Shown piece after piece: positions 1 to 8,678 of a stretch of 42,508 bases of DNA (its first letter is position 1; every line of letters begins with the position of its first letter). This DNA is from an uncultured Alphaproteobacteria bacterium (GTDB taxonomy: Bacteria > Pseudomonadota > Alphaproteobacteria > RF32 > CAG-239). Location: contig CALXUM010000014.1 in the NCBI GenBank assembly GCA_944391685.1, positions 1 through 42,508 on the forward strand, written 5' to 3'. The notes beneath the pieces are model-generated. The model did no database searches. It was given only the letters and a program-made list of their open reading frames with translations, and was not told the origin of the DNA. The position numbers were made by a program, and so were the translations under genes.

Positions 1-960
1 TCTTAAGGTTTTGATGAAATGGTTGTCTGTGCGTCATTTTAGGTATCCCGTTTTAAGTGTTTTGATAAAGGTTAATTTTGAAAGATACAAAAGACAGACA
101 TATATGCGTATAAGCTATTTTTGAGACATAGTAATAAAATTTTGAGAAAAGAAGAAAACCGTCATACAAATATTTTTTTATTATCAGTAAGAATAATACC
201 TCATACCTATATATAAACAGTACACTTATTATTGTATCTCTTATACTCTATACATTAAATAATAAGACAATATAACCAAACAGAAAATAAACCCGTGATA
301 ACCGATGTCGCCTTGATTCTTTGACATATTGACGCGTGACTTTTATGGATTACTTTTTTCTTCTTTCGCGTCATGGTGTCATTGATAATTTTGGCGACAT
401 TTACTTTTATCATCTCTATTCTGCTGCTTGTTATTGGTGATACATCGGGACGCAAGTCTTATTGTATCTGGTTTAACATTGTCTTTATTTGTCATGTATC
501 TTCTGTATTTATCTCTTTTGTATTATTTCTTTTATTTATCTTATCTTTTGTATTTATTATATTTTTTATTGTTATTTATTATTTTTAATTCATTATATTT
601 TAAGTATAATAATAACAAAGGCCGCGGTGTTTGCTTCCTTGTATCCCGGACTGCCGAAACAGCTATACAAGATTATGAGGGATCTTGGTAACCGGTTGGT
701 GATGATACTTTTTTATAGAATTGCGATTTTCAAAAATTCTACGTACAAAAATTCTAAAATAGTAAAAAATCATCCATTAAGTGACATTGATGTCAGTTAA
801 TCATAACAGGCAATTTTAACCTGATGTTGTATATTGACGATAGGTTTACAACTTCTCGGTAAGTTGGAAAAGAAGTTAAAATGTCTACAGAAAACGCATA
901 CATCTATTTTTAGCCTCACACGTAAAGTCTCCTTTTAATTTTGACTAATCTTTTTTATCT
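1..960. other. AT-rich region without a convincing gene
   Basis: I see no supportable gene in this stretch. The open frames between 373 and 800 are carried by T-rich, low-complexity sequence. They read as runs of Phe, Leu, Ile and Tyr in two frames at once and have no ribosome binding site. A short GC-richer patch at about 617-690 could be a remnant of coding sequence, but it is too short to name. The stretch probably belongs to the element whose recombinase lies at 1501-3045. Confidence 0.5.
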
Positions 961-1056
961 TAGCCGGTGCAGGCCGGATAGTGTGGGTATCTCGGCTGGT
1001 GAGTATAGGAGAGGCGGCTTGGGTATGGCAACTCGGATCCGATAACCTCTGCTAAA
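960..1056 (+). other. GC-rich structured patch upstream of a small ORF
   Basis: This patch is clearly richer in G and C than its surroundings and contains several inverted repeats. One is a hairpin with CCG-GATA on the 5' arm and TATC-CGG on the 3' arm (one bulged base), around 973-995. Another pairs AGAGG near 1009 with CCTCT near 1046, enclosing a palindromic CGGATCCG. It sits directly before the small ORF that begins near 1069. It could be a structured leader, a small RNA or a decayed gene fragment, since the plus strand is also open in one frame without an ATG. I do not recognise a known RNA family. Confidence 0.3.
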
Positions 1057-1068
1057 ATTTGCAAAGGT

Positions 1069-1287
1069 TTGATAAAAAATTTAGTAGAAAGCCATAAAGA
1101 TATACTTCTATATTGTATGACAGATACATTTAACAAAATAAAAGAAGAATTGTCGCTTTATTATCCCGATGTTACGGATGATGATGTCGAAAAACTTATC
1201 ACATTTTTCAAATTAAGTGCCAAAGCTGTTTATGCAGCCAAAAAAGCAGAGGCTCCATTTAATGACACTAAATCAGATAACCTTTAA
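1069..1287 (+). CDS. Small hypothetical protein upstream of the recombinase
   Basis: This is an open frame of 72 codons if translation starts at the TTG at 1069, or 56 if it starts at the ATG at 1117. Neither start has a well-spaced ribosome binding site; an AAAGG lies too close to the TTG. The product is a soluble, mixed-charge helical protein with an acidic middle (DVTDDDVEKL) and a short basic Ala/Lys stretch. Its base composition is more even than that of the surrounding DNA, which favours real coding. It could be an accessory protein of the integrated element. I do not recognise the family. Confidence 0.4.
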   Translation: MIKNLVESHKDILLYCMTDTFNKIKEELSLYYPDVTDDDVEKLITFFKLSAKAVYAAKKAEAPFNDTKSDNL

Positions 1288-1500
1288 CATAGTTATGTCA
1301 GAAGTTATAAAAAATAAATTGTCGTTGATGTCAAAAACTTTTACATCCAACCTATTGTCCTTAAGGACACGAAGTTAATTATATGAAATATCAGTAATTT
1401 GTTAGCAAAAAAGTTATCTGAAACTGAAAATAATCGCGTACAATCCCAAAACAACACGACATAATGACATTATCGGACTAATTTTAAGGAGTAATGAGTT

Positions 1501-3045
1501 ATGTCTAAAAAGAACAAATATCAAAATATCGCCGATGAAGAATGCAAACAAGCTGTCATTTTTGCCCGTGTCTCATCGGAAGAACAGAAAAAAGGCGCTT
1601 CTATTGACGCACAGCTTAAAACGGTTATTGATTACTGCGATAATCACAAGTTTAAGATTCTAGATAAATTCTCTATTGTCGAAAGTTCAACGCGAGGCGG
1701 TCGTTTAAAATTCTATGAAATGCTGGAATTTGTTAAACAACAAAAACACAAAACCGCTATTGTTGTAAATTGTGTAGATAGATTGCAGCGAGGATACAAG
1801 GAATGTGTTGAACTAGATGATTTGCGTAAACAAGGCAGAATAGAGATACATTTTTATAAAGAAGGTTTTCATTTACATAAAGACAGTACCTCTTCTGATA
1901 TTTTGCGTTGGGACATGGGAGTGTTATCCGCTAAAATGTATGTTGGGTCGCTGCGTGATAATGTTATCAGAAGTCAGGAATATAAAAGAGAAAACGGACA
2001 ATGGCAATCTTGTGCTCCGGTCGGTTATTTAAATATATCCAAAACCAAAACGACTCCGGCAGATATTATCATTGACCCCGACCGTGCGCCAAAGGTTAAG
2101 AGATTGTTTGAAGAATATGCCAAAGGCGGACGAACCTTGCAGGATATTACCAATCTAGCGAGAACTTTGGGATTATCTTCTAAAATGTGTCGTGTAAATA
2201 AAACAATCAGCCGAGCACAAATTCAAAATATACTGAAAAACACTTTTTATATTGGATATTTTAAGCAAAAAGGCAAAGTTTACAAACATAATTATCCGCT
2301 TTTTATTGATGAAGATTTATTCCGCATTGTTCAGGACACAATAGAAGGCAGGAAACGCGCGCCGAGTAAATTATATTATGGCGATAAACAATATATTTTT
2401 ACCGGTTTAGTCAGATGTGGTTGTTGCGGCAGCTTGATGACTTGTGAAACCAAAGTAAAAGATGACAAACACTCTTATAATTATCTCAAATGCAACAAAT
2501 TACGTTCAAAATGCAGTCAGAAACCATTAAATGAAGCCAAAATCCTCGCCCAGCTTGAAAAAGAATTGTCGTTACCTCTTGCCGTTAGTGACGATATGTT
2601 AAATAATATTAAAGCCGAAGTCAAAAAGCAGCTTAAAGAAGAAAGAGTAAATACAGCGACTCTCAAACGTGATATTACTATCAAGATAAATCAATTAGAT
2701 GAACAGCTTAAAACCTTGTTTCGTGGCTATATTCAAGGCAAATGTGATGAAAAAATGTATAATGAACTTAAAACTGAAATTGAATTGGAAAAAGAAAAGC
2801 TTCAAAAAGATATGGACAGATACCTTGAGATTGACACTGAAACAGATGAAATCCTGGCAAATATCGCTGAAATCGCGGCAAATGTTGGAAAATTTCTAAA
2901 AAGTCCGATTATTTCACAAAAAAGAGATATTTTGAAATTAATATTATCGGACTGCAAAACTGAAGGAAAAAATATAGCGTTTTCAATAGTTAAGCCATTC
3001 AATGAACTACTAAAAACGCCTGAAACTGATAAATGGTGCCGCTAG
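1501..3045 (+). CDS. Large serine recombinase (site-specific integrase)
   Basis: The protein has 514 residues. Its N-terminal resolvase domain carries the ARVSSEEQ motif, with Ser25 the expected nucleophile, followed by a recombinase domain. A zinc-ribbon cysteine cluster (RCGCCG...C...C...C) lies around residues 304-345, and a long coiled coil and C-terminal domain follow. This is the architecture of large serine integrases that move phages and integrative elements. The start is supported by AAGGAG at 1486-1491. An upstream ATG at 1494 would encode only four residues and overlaps the true start. The last codons, ending at TAG 3043-3045, lie inside the tRNA-Thr gene, so the residues WCR at the C-terminus are encoded by the tRNA 3' end. 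This suggests integration at the tRNA, with the element extending to the left. Confidence 0.92.
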   Translation: MSKKNKYQNIADEECKQAVIFARVSSEEQKKGASIDAQLKTVIDYCDNHKFKILDKFSIVESSTRGGRLKFYEMLEFVKQQKHKTAIVVNCVDRLQRGYKECVELDDLRKQGRIEIHFYKEGFHLHKDSTSSDILRWDMGVLSAKMYVGSLRDNVIRSQEYKRENGQWQSCAPVGYLNISKTKTTPADIIIDPDRAPKVKRLFEEYAKGGRTLQDITNLARTLGLSSKMCRVNKTISRAQIQNILKNTFYIGYFKQKGKVYKHNYPLFIDEDLFRIVQDTIEGRKRAPSKLYYGDKQYIFTGLVRCGCCGSLMTCETKVKDDKHSYNYLKCNKLRSKCSQKPLNEAKILAQLEKELSLPLAVSDDMLNNIKAEVKKQLKEERVNTATLKRDITIKINQLDEQLKTLFRGYIQGKCDEKMYNELKTEIELEKEKLQKDMDRYLEIDTETDEILANIAEIAANVGKFLKSPIISQKRDILKLILSDCKTEGKNIAFSIVKPFNELLKTPETDKWCR

Positions 3046-3055
3046 TAAGAATCGG
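3034..3055. other. Likely attachment site at the tRNA-Thr 3' end
   Basis: The recombinase gene runs up to and into the 3' end of tRNA-Thr. This is the usual geometry of an element integrated into a tRNA gene, with the integrase beside the junction. The exact core cannot be fixed because the other junction is not in the window; I found no second copy of the tRNA 3' end in 1-3000. Large serine integrases use tRNA genes less often than tyrosine integrases do, so this remains an inference from geometry. Confidence 0.45.
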
Positions 3056-3108
3056 ACTTACGACCCCACCCTTACCAAGGGTGTGCTCTACCACTGAGCT
3101 ATAGCGGC
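3034..3108 (-). tRNA. tRNA-Thr (anticodon GGT)
   Basis: The reverse strand folds into a full cloverleaf. The acceptor stem is GCCGCTA with TAGCGGC, the D arm is GCTC/GAGC, and the anticodon stem is CACCC/GGGTG around loop TTGGTAA, giving anticodon GGT. The T arm is GTAAG/CTTAC with loop TCCGATT, and the discriminator is A. The CCA end is encoded at 3034-3036. The 3' end overlaps the last codons of the serine recombinase, as expected for an attachment site. The 5' end is followed upstream (higher coordinates) by tandem copies of its own first 20 nt. Confidence 0.95.
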
Positions 3109-3487
3109 AAAATAATATACCAAATGCCAAAGAAAAGCTATTTCCAAACCCTTGGACCAAGGGTGTACCTTCGGCATCTAAGCTCAAGGCGGTTGCTTAA
3201 AAGCTTCCCTTTTTCACTAAGATGTTCCGAAGAATTTTCAGACAAAATTGATACACGGTATCAATTTTACTTAGCATTACCACTGAGCTATAGCGGCAAA
3301 ATAATATACCAAATGCCAAAGAAAAGCTATTTCCAAACCCTTGGACCAAGGGTGTACCTTCGGCATCTAAGCTCAAGGCGGTTGCTTAAAAGCTTCCCTT
3401 TTTCACTAAGATGTTCCGAAGAATTTTCAGACAAAATTGATACACTGTATCAATTTTACTTAGCATTACCACTGAGCTATAGCGGCA
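3089..3487. repeat. 189-bp tandem repeat containing tRNA-Thr 5' fragments
   Basis: Two units (3089-3277 and 3278-3466) are followed by a partial third (3467-3487). Each begins with the same 21 bp, whose complement covers the first 20 nt of tRNA-Thr (GCCGCTATAGCTCAGTGGTA). The first copy belongs to the intact tRNA. The other two are truncated 5' halves joined to about 170 bp of hairpin-rich DNA. Between the complete units I see one difference, G at 3257 and T at 3446, so the duplication is recent. Each unit contains a near-perfect palindrome (12-bp arms AAAATTGATACA/TGTATCAATTTT, at 3433-3457 in the second unit), a CCCTTGG/CCAAGGG palindrome and a longer interrupted stem (CTTCGG...CCGAAG on the minus strand). 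On the minus strand a TGGTATATT sequence lies just before each tRNA start and could act as an extended -10. Confidence 0.9.
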
Positions 3488-3683
3488 TTATGATGAATCA
3501 TCAATGCGAAAGACAACATACCCAATCATTTTATAAAAATCAAGCCCGTTTTTACATTTTTTACAAAATTTTTCAAAAGGCCATATTTTTTTATTGTATT
3601 GAAAAGCCAAATACAAAATTATTATCTTTTTTTTAAGTATCTTATGTTATATTTCTTCAATCAACAAATAAGTAGGTGCAGTT
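3488..3683. other. Intergenic region upstream of tRNA-Thr array and murA operon
   Basis: There is no gene here. On the minus strand a TTGTCT...CATAAT pair (18-nt spacer) lies just before the outermost tRNA 5' copy near 3487. It may be the original tRNA promoter, now separated from the intact tRNA by two repeat units. On the plus strand the AT-rich DNA before 3684 presumably holds the promoter of the small ORF and murA. Confidence 0.35.
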
Positions 3684-3836
3684 ATGACCGATACCAAATC
3701 CCCAAAACCCAAGAGCAGAGAGCAACAGCGTTTTGAACGTGAGGCCAAGGCTTTGCAAAAAAACCTTGAAAAACGCAAACTTCAGCAAAAAAAACGCGAG
3801 CAGCTTAAAAAGGAGACTACCCATGGACAAGATTAA
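3684..3836 (+). CDS. Small basic protein overlapping murA
   Basis: This ORF encodes 50 residues, strongly charged and rich in Lys, Arg, Gln and Glu, with a predicted continuous helix or coiled coil (REQQRFEREAKALQKNLEKR and on). It has no signal peptide or membrane segment. Its last 14 nt overlap the start of murA (ATG 3823), and the murA ribosome binding site (AGGAG, 3811-3815) lies inside this ORF. This suggests translational coupling of the two genes. A weak AGGT precedes its own ATG. I do not recognise the family. Confidence 0.6.
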   Translation: MTDTKSPKPKSREQQRFEREAKALQKNLEKRKLQQKKREQLKKETTHGQD

Positions 3837-5121
3837 AATACACGGCGGCAAAATTTTGGAAGGAAAAATTTATATCAGTGGAGCCAAAAATGCAGCTCTG
3901 CCGTTGATTTGTGCCAGCTTACTGACAGATGAAACCGTTACTTTGACTAATATGCCCATGCTTTCAGATATTAAAGCCATGAATCTCTTGTTAGAGCAAT
4001 TGGGTACCAAAATTGATGAGTTTGATGATTTTATAGATGGCCATCCCACCAAAACATATTCCTACCGCACCAAAAAAGCCACCAGTCTGGTAGCTCCTTA
4101 TGACTATGTTCGCAAGATGCGAGCTTCTTACTATGTGTTGGGTCCACTGCTTGCCAGATACGGCAAATGTGAACTCTCATTGCCGGGGGGCTGTGCCATT
4201 GGTGCCCGTCCCATGGATATTCACCTTTCATCATTAGAGCAAATGGGAGCCAAAATTGAAATCAAAAATGGTTATATATTTGCTGATGTTAAAGGTCGTC
4301 TTAAAGGCACACACATTATTTTTCCCGGAGTTTCCGTTGGTGCCACATGCAATATTTTGATGGCGGCGGTTTTGGCCAAAGGTCGCACTGTTTTGGAAAA
4401 CGCCGCCAAAGAGCCTGAAATCGGCGATTTGGCAAATCTTTTGAATGCCATGGGGGCTAAAATTGAGGGTATTGGAACTTCAATTTTGACCATTGACGGG
4501 GTTGATAAACTACACGGAGCCACTCATAAAGTAATTGCCGATAGAATTGAGGCCGGTTCTTATGCCGTTGCGGCAGCCATCACTCGCGGTAAGATAGAAT
4601 TGATAAACGCTCTACCCTGGACACTCAGACGCCCACTGCAGGTTCTAAAAGATATGGGCGTAAAAATAACCGAGAAAGAAAACAGCGTCATTGTTGATGC
4701 CAAAGGCTGTACATTAGTCGGACAAGATATTATGACTGAGCCTTTTCCAGGTTTCCCGACAGATTTACAGGCTCAGTTTTTGGCTTTGATGTTAACGGCT
4801 GAGGGAGCCTCAATGGTAACCGAAACCATTTTTGAAAATCGTTTCATGCATGTGCCCGAGCTTTTACGTATGGGTGCCAACATCAATGTTCACGGTCATG
4901 CCTCAGCCATTGTTCGCGGAGTCAAAAAACTTTCCGGAGCTCCGGTCATGGCAACAGACTTAAGAGCATCTTTTGCCCTTGTCTTGGCGGGACTTGTTGC
5001 TGAAGGAGAAACAATCGTCAACCGAGTTTATCATCTTGATCGTGGCTATGAAAAACTAGAAGAAAAACTAAAAGGCGTTGGTGCCGATATTGAACGCATA
5101 AAAGAAAGTGATGAAGAATAA
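3823..5121 (+). CDS. murA: UDP-N-acetylglucosamine 1-carboxyvinyltransferase MurA
   Basis: MurA transfers enolpyruvate from phosphoenolpyruvate to UDP-GlcNAc, the first committed step of peptidoglycan synthesis in the cytoplasm. The 432-residue product has the family's usual length. It carries the N-terminal GAKNAALP segment with Lys22 and Asn23 and the active-site loop GGCAIGARP with catalytic Cys124, the residue attacked by fosfomycin. The family's inverted alpha/beta repeats run to the end. I chose the ATG at 3823 because AGGAG lies 7 nt before it and MDKIKIHGG matches the conserved start. The longer frame from 3733 lies within the overlapping small ORF. Confidence 0.96.
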   Translation: MDKIKIHGGKILEGKIYISGAKNAALPLICASLLTDETVTLTNMPMLSDIKAMNLLLEQLGTKIDEFDDFIDGHPTKTYSYRTKKATSLVAPYDYVRKMRASYYVLGPLLARYGKCELSLPGGCAIGARPMDIHLSSLEQMGAKIEIKNGYIFADVKGRLKGTHIIFPGVSVGATCNILMAAVLAKGRTVLENAAKEPEIGDLANLLNAMGAKIEGIGTSILTIDGVDKLHGATHKVIADRIEAGSYAVAAAITRGKIELINALPWTLRRPLQVLKDMGVKITEKENSVIVDAKGCTLVGQDIMTEPFPGFPTDLQAQFLALMLTAEGASMVTETIFENRFMHVPELLRMGANINVHGHASAIVRGVKKLSGAPVMATDLRASFALVLAGLVAEGETIVNRVYHLDRGYEKLEEKLKGVGADIERIKESDEE

Positions 5122-5190
5122 GATAAAAGATGTGGTATTTTTGATAAATTGTTTTATATTAAAGAGCAAAGCAATTTTGAAAGGAAACCA

Positions 5191-5583
5191 ATGAAAAAAC
5201 TTTTATCTTTAATGACGATTCTTTTTGCCCTTTCCGCCTGTGGAGCAAATAAGGCAGACTTAAAAGGCAATTCATATCAATTGCAAAATGAAGAAAATAA
5301 AGGCGTTATCATTTTGGCTTTTGATAAAGAAGAAATGCGTTACTATGGTGTTGTCGTAAATCGCTATTTTGGTAGTTATGAGGTTGACGGCCACAAAATC
5401 AAATTCGGTCCGGCAGGGGCTACTATGATGATGGGTCCTCAGGCCGAGATGGAAACTGAGCAAAAGTTTTTACAAACTTTGCCGCAAATTTCCGAATATA
5501 AATTAGACGGCGATGATTTGACGCTGATAACCAAAGATGGTCAAGAACTCAAATTTTTCAAAATAACTAAAGTTGAAGAATAA
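5191..5583 (+). CDS. META-domain (HslJ-like) lipoprotein
   Basis: The product has 130 residues: a short lipoprotein signal peptide with lipobox LSAC (Cys17), then one small beta-rich domain. The NSYQLQ start, an internal NRYFGSYEVDG segment and the FGPAGATMMMGP...ME..FLQTLPQISEYKLDGDDLTL pattern match META/HslJ-type domains. These are periplasmic or surface domains of poorly defined function. The start at 5191 is supported by AAGGA at 5181-5185; an upstream in-frame start would spoil the signal peptide. It follows murA by 69 nt and ends in a clear terminator. Confidence 0.8.
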   Translation: MKKLLSLMTILFALSACGANKADLKGNSYQLQNEENKGVIILAFDKEEMRYYGVVVNRYFGSYEVDGHKIKFGPAGATMMMGPQAEMETEQKFLQTLPQISEYKLDGDDLTLITKDGQELKFFKITKVEE

Positions 5584-5589
5584 AATCTC

Positions 5590-5619
5590 AAAGCCCCTCT
5601 TAAAAGAGGGGCTTTTTTT
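5590..5619 (+). terminator. Rho-independent terminator after the META lipoprotein
   Basis: A perfect stem AAAGCCCCTCTT/AAGAGGGGCTTT around a short A-rich loop is followed by a T run. It ends the murA-lipoprotein transcript. It lies just before the stop of the convergent gene at 5625 and may serve both strands. Confidence 0.9.
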
Positions 5620-5624
5620 ATTAT

Positions 5625-6257
5625 TTACTCGGAAAACAATTTCATGTTTTTGATTTCCAAAGCAGCCGGATTATCTACCGCACCAAACACTTCAAAAATA
5701 AATCTTGTTTGTTTTTCGGGTTCTTTTTGGGTTGTTTTCAACAACTCCTGATTATTGAAAACAAACAAAATTTCATCACCTATTTTTTCAAACTGCAACG
5801 GATAAAAGACATCAGGTTCAAGATTGTTAAACTCAATTTGCTTAAGCAAGGTTTGATTCTGCCAAATTTTGAAAATCTGAGCATTAGCTGATGAGTTTAT
5901 CTCCAGAGCATAAGCCTCGGTAGAATTTTCCTTGGCCAAAGTAAACCTTAATGCTGATTTTTTAGTCAAACTCATCATGTCAAATTTTAAGATAAAATCA
6001 CCATCAACAGCCTTAGGGGCAATCATCTCAAAACCTTCGCTGCCAATGGCTTCTTGCACATAAAAAAGCTCTTCACCGATTTCGCTTACCGTATCGCTGT
6101 CAGGGCTGATCCATCTTTGCAGCTCACTTGCTGAAATATTTTGTCCTTCAAGGCCTTTGAGTTCTTCAACCTTTTCATTTGACCCCACAAGCCATACAAA
6201 AACAGCCAAAAACACAAAAGCTAAAAATCCCAGTCCTTGCCGCCAATATTTTTTCAT
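5625..6257 (-). CDS. Hypothetical membrane-anchored beta-rich protein
   Basis: The protein has 210 residues with an N-terminal signal anchor (about residues 8-25, GLGFLAFVFLAVFVWLVG) and no lipobox. The periplasmic part is rich in alternating hydrophobic and polar strands (DGDFILKFDMMSL, LRFTLAKE, TRFIFEVFG). This resembles a concanavalin/LamG-like jelly-roll domain, although I cannot assign a family. AGGAG lies 7 nt before the ATG. The gene follows trpS on the same strand by 27 nt and is probably co-transcribed with it. Confidence 0.7.
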   Translation of the reverse strand: MKKYWRQGLGFLAFVFLAVFVWLVGSNEKVEELKGLEGQNISASELQRWISPDSDTVSEIGEELFYVQEAIGSEGFEMIAPKAVDGDFILKFDMMSLTKKSALRFTLAKENSTEAYALEINSSANAQIFKIWQNQTLLKQIEFNNLEPDVFYPLQFEKIGDEILFVFNNQELLKTTQKEPEKQTRFIFEVFGAVDNPAALEIKNMKLFSE

Positions 6258-6284
6258 TTGCCACTCCTCACATTAAGGTTAAAT

Positions 6285-7289
6285 TTAACGTCCGAAAACA
6301 GCGTCTTTCAAGCGTTTAAGGGTTTGTTGTGCGATTGGACGAGCTTTTTGAGCCCCTTCGGCCAGCATTTGTTCAACCTCATCAAAATGAGCCATGTAAT
6401 AATTGTATTTTTCTCTGGCATCTTTGATTTCGTTAATCACTGCGTCAAGGAGCATATTTTTAATATGTCCGTAACCAAGTTTACCTTGACGTAATCCATC
6501 AGCCATTTCTTTTAACTGTTCTTCTGTGGCAATTGATTTATAAATCTCATAAACCAAAATGCCTTCAGGGTCTTTGGGTTCTTCCATCGGTCTAGAGTCG
6601 GTTTTGATAGAAAAAATAGCCTTTTTGATAGACTTGTCATCTTCAAACAAAGGTATAACGTTTCCATAAGATTTGCTCATTTTACGTCCGTCAATGCCGG
6701 GGACTACGGCTACATGCTCATCAAAATAATATTCCGGTAAGTGCAAAAGCTCTTTGCCGTAATGTGCATTTATGGCACCGGCAATATCGCGAGCAATTTC
6801 CACATGTTGTACTTGATCTTTACCCACCGGTACAATATCTGAATTAAATGTCAAAATATCTGCTGCCATCAAAGTCGGATAAGTATAGAGCCCCATGTTG
6901 ATACCGTCATCATCCGGTTTTGCGGATTCGCGGTTTTTATCAACGGCAGCCTTGTAAGCATGAGCTTTGTTCATAAACCCTTTAGGGGTATAAGCATAAA
7001 GGATGGTAGTAATCTCGGGAATTTCAGGAATATCTGATTGCCGATAAAATATTGAGTGATTTGGGTCAAGCCCTCCGGCTAAATAGATACAAGCAATTTC
7101 TTTTAGCTTTTGATTTAGCACTTTAGGGTCTTTTTCAGCATTAATAGCATGATAATCGGCAATAAACATATAATGTTTTCCAGCTTTTTTGCCAAGCTCA
7201 ATTGCCGGTTTAATAGCTCCTAGATAGTTTCCCAAGTGTGGGGTGCCGGTTGGTTTTACTCCGGTCAAAATAGTTTTTCCTGCAAACAT
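6285..7289 (-). CDS. trpS: Tryptophanyl-tRNA synthetase
   Basis: This class I aminoacyl-tRNA synthetase charges tRNA-Trp in the cytoplasm. The 334-residue product has family length. It shows the TrpRS signature GVKPTGTPHLGNYLGA (the HIGH motif appears as HLGN, residues 18-21), the MAADIL and GKDQVQHVE segments of the tryptophan pocket, and KMSKS at 203-207. AAGGA precedes the ATG. It is divergent from serS, with about 94 nt between the two starts, so the two synthetase genes share a promoter region. Confidence 0.96.
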   Translation of the reverse strand: MFAGKTILTGVKPTGTPHLGNYLGAIKPAIELGKKAGKHYMFIADYHAINAEKDPKVLNQKLKEIACIYLAGGLDPNHSIFYRQSDIPEIPEITTILYAYTPKGFMNKAHAYKAAVDKNRESAKPDDDGINMGLYTYPTLMAADILTFNSDIVPVGKDQVQHVEIARDIAGAINAHYGKELLHLPEYYFDEHVAVVPGIDGRKMSKSYGNVIPLFEDDKSIKKAIFSIKTDSRPMEEPKDPEGILVYEIYKSIATEEQLKEMADGLRQGKLGYGHIKNMLLDAVINEIKDAREKYNYYMAHFDEVEQMLAEGAQKARPIAQQTLKRLKDAVFGR

Positions 7290-7383
7290 TTTAGTGCTTT
7301 TCCTTCAAATTTGTGTTGAATTTATTTATAAAATTGATACTCTGTTTCCCAGCTTAAATCAATAACTTTTTAGGAAAAATAAG

Positions 7384-8658
7384 ATGCTTGATATTAAATT
7401 TATTGTAGACAATCAACAGTATGTAAAAGACTGCTTGAGCAAAAAAGGTTTTAACCCCGAAAATGTTGACAATTTAATATCATCATATTTTGAGATGAAT
7501 AAACTCAAAACCTCATCTCAGGCCTTAGCGGAAGAAAAAAACCGCCTAAGTAACTCTATCAAATCAGCCTCGGCTGAAGAACGCCCCGCAATTATTGCTA
7601 AAAGTAAAGAAATTGGTGAGGAGTTCAAAAAAGAGCAAGAACAGTTAAACGAGGTTCAGGCTCGCTTTGATGATATGATGTTGCGTATGCCCAACTATCC
7701 AAGCCCTGATTGTCCGGTTGCTCCAGATGAAAGCGGCAATGTCGTCATCCGCAAGGTCGGGGAACCTCGCAAATTTGACTTTACTCCCAGAGATCACATT
7801 GAGCTTATGGAGCTTAATGGTTGGTCTGAGATGGAGCGTATTGCCAAAGTATCAGGCTCAAGAACCTATGCCATCAAAAATGATCTGGCTCAGCTCGAGC
7901 TTGCCATGCACATGATGGTTTTAGATAAATTACGTTCACATGGTTTTACGGTTATCACCGTTCCGTCCATCTCTAAAGAAAAACCATTATACGGACAAGG
8001 ATATCTGCCGTTTTCTCGTGACGAAATTTATTATATGCCGGCAGATGATCTTTATCTTTCCGGCACTGCAGAATTGATTTTGAACTCTTTGCACGCTGAT
8101 GAAATTCTAAGCGAAAATGACTTACCGATACTATATGCCGGATTCTCTCCGTGTTTCCGTCGTGAGGCCGGTGCAGCAGGTAAAGACACCAGAGGCTTGG
8201 TTCGTGTTCACCAATTTATGAAAACCGAGCAGTTTGTCATTTGCAAAAATGATATTGCCGAGAGCGAAAAATGGCACCAAAAACTGTTGGCTATTTCAGA
8301 AGAAGTTTTACAAGATTTAGAATTGCCGTATCAAGTTTTGGATATTTGTACCGGTGACATGGGAGCTCCAAAATATCGTCAATATGATTTGGAGGCATGG
8401 GTTCCGTCACAAAATTGTTATCGTGAAACCCACTCTTGCTCTAATATTACTGACTGGCAGGCTCGTCGCACCAATTTACGTTATCGTGATAATGCCGACG
8501 GCAAGGTAAAATATGTTCATACCTTAAACAATACCGGCATTGCCACCCCGCGTGCATTGGTTCCGTTTATTGAAAACCATCAAAATGCCGATGGTACGGT
8601 TAATATTCCGGCCAAATTGCAACCTTATATGGGCGGCAAAAAGGTTATCGGCAAATAA
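7384..8658 (+). CDS. serS: Seryl-tRNA synthetase
   Basis: This class II synthetase charges tRNA-Ser. The 424-residue product has the N-terminal antiparallel coiled-coil arm (about residues 30-105) that contacts the long variable arm of tRNA-Ser. The catalytic core follows, with TAELIL, the motif 2 region FRREAGAAGKDTRGLVRVHQF and the C-terminal motif 3 region TLNNTGIATPRALVPFIEN. A following HAD phosphatase gene begins 20 nt after the stop and is likely in the same transcript. Confidence 0.96.
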   Translation: MLDIKFIVDNQQYVKDCLSKKGFNPENVDNLISSYFEMNKLKTSSQALAEEKNRLSNSIKSASAEERPAIIAKSKEIGEEFKKEQEQLNEVQARFDDMMLRMPNYPSPDCPVAPDESGNVVIRKVGEPRKFDFTPRDHIELMELNGWSEMERIAKVSGSRTYAIKNDLAQLELAMHMMVLDKLRSHGFTVITVPSISKEKPLYGQGYLPFSRDEIYYMPADDLYLSGTAELILNSLHADEILSENDLPILYAGFSPCFRREAGAAGKDTRGLVRVHQFMKTEQFVICKNDIAESEKWHQKLLAISEEVLQDLELPYQVLDICTGDMGAPKYRQYDLEAWVPSQNCYRETHSCSNITDWQARRTNLRYRDNADGKVKYVHTLNNTGIATPRALVPFIENHQNADGTVNIPAKLQPYMGGKKVIGK

Positions 8659-8678
8659 TTTATAAAAGGATTTGGTAG

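Noticed and set aside
373..800. Three overlapping open frames on the plus strand
   Set aside because: They are T-rich, low-complexity sequence with no ribosome binding site, and two frames give equally hydrophobic products.
3089..3487. Possible CRISPR array
   Set aside because: The period is 189 bp and the whole unit is repeated, with no unique spacers.
3124..3636. A 170-residue open frame across the tandem repeat
   Set aside because: It repeats itself because the DNA is a tandem duplication, and it runs through tRNA fragments and hairpins. It is not a protein gene.
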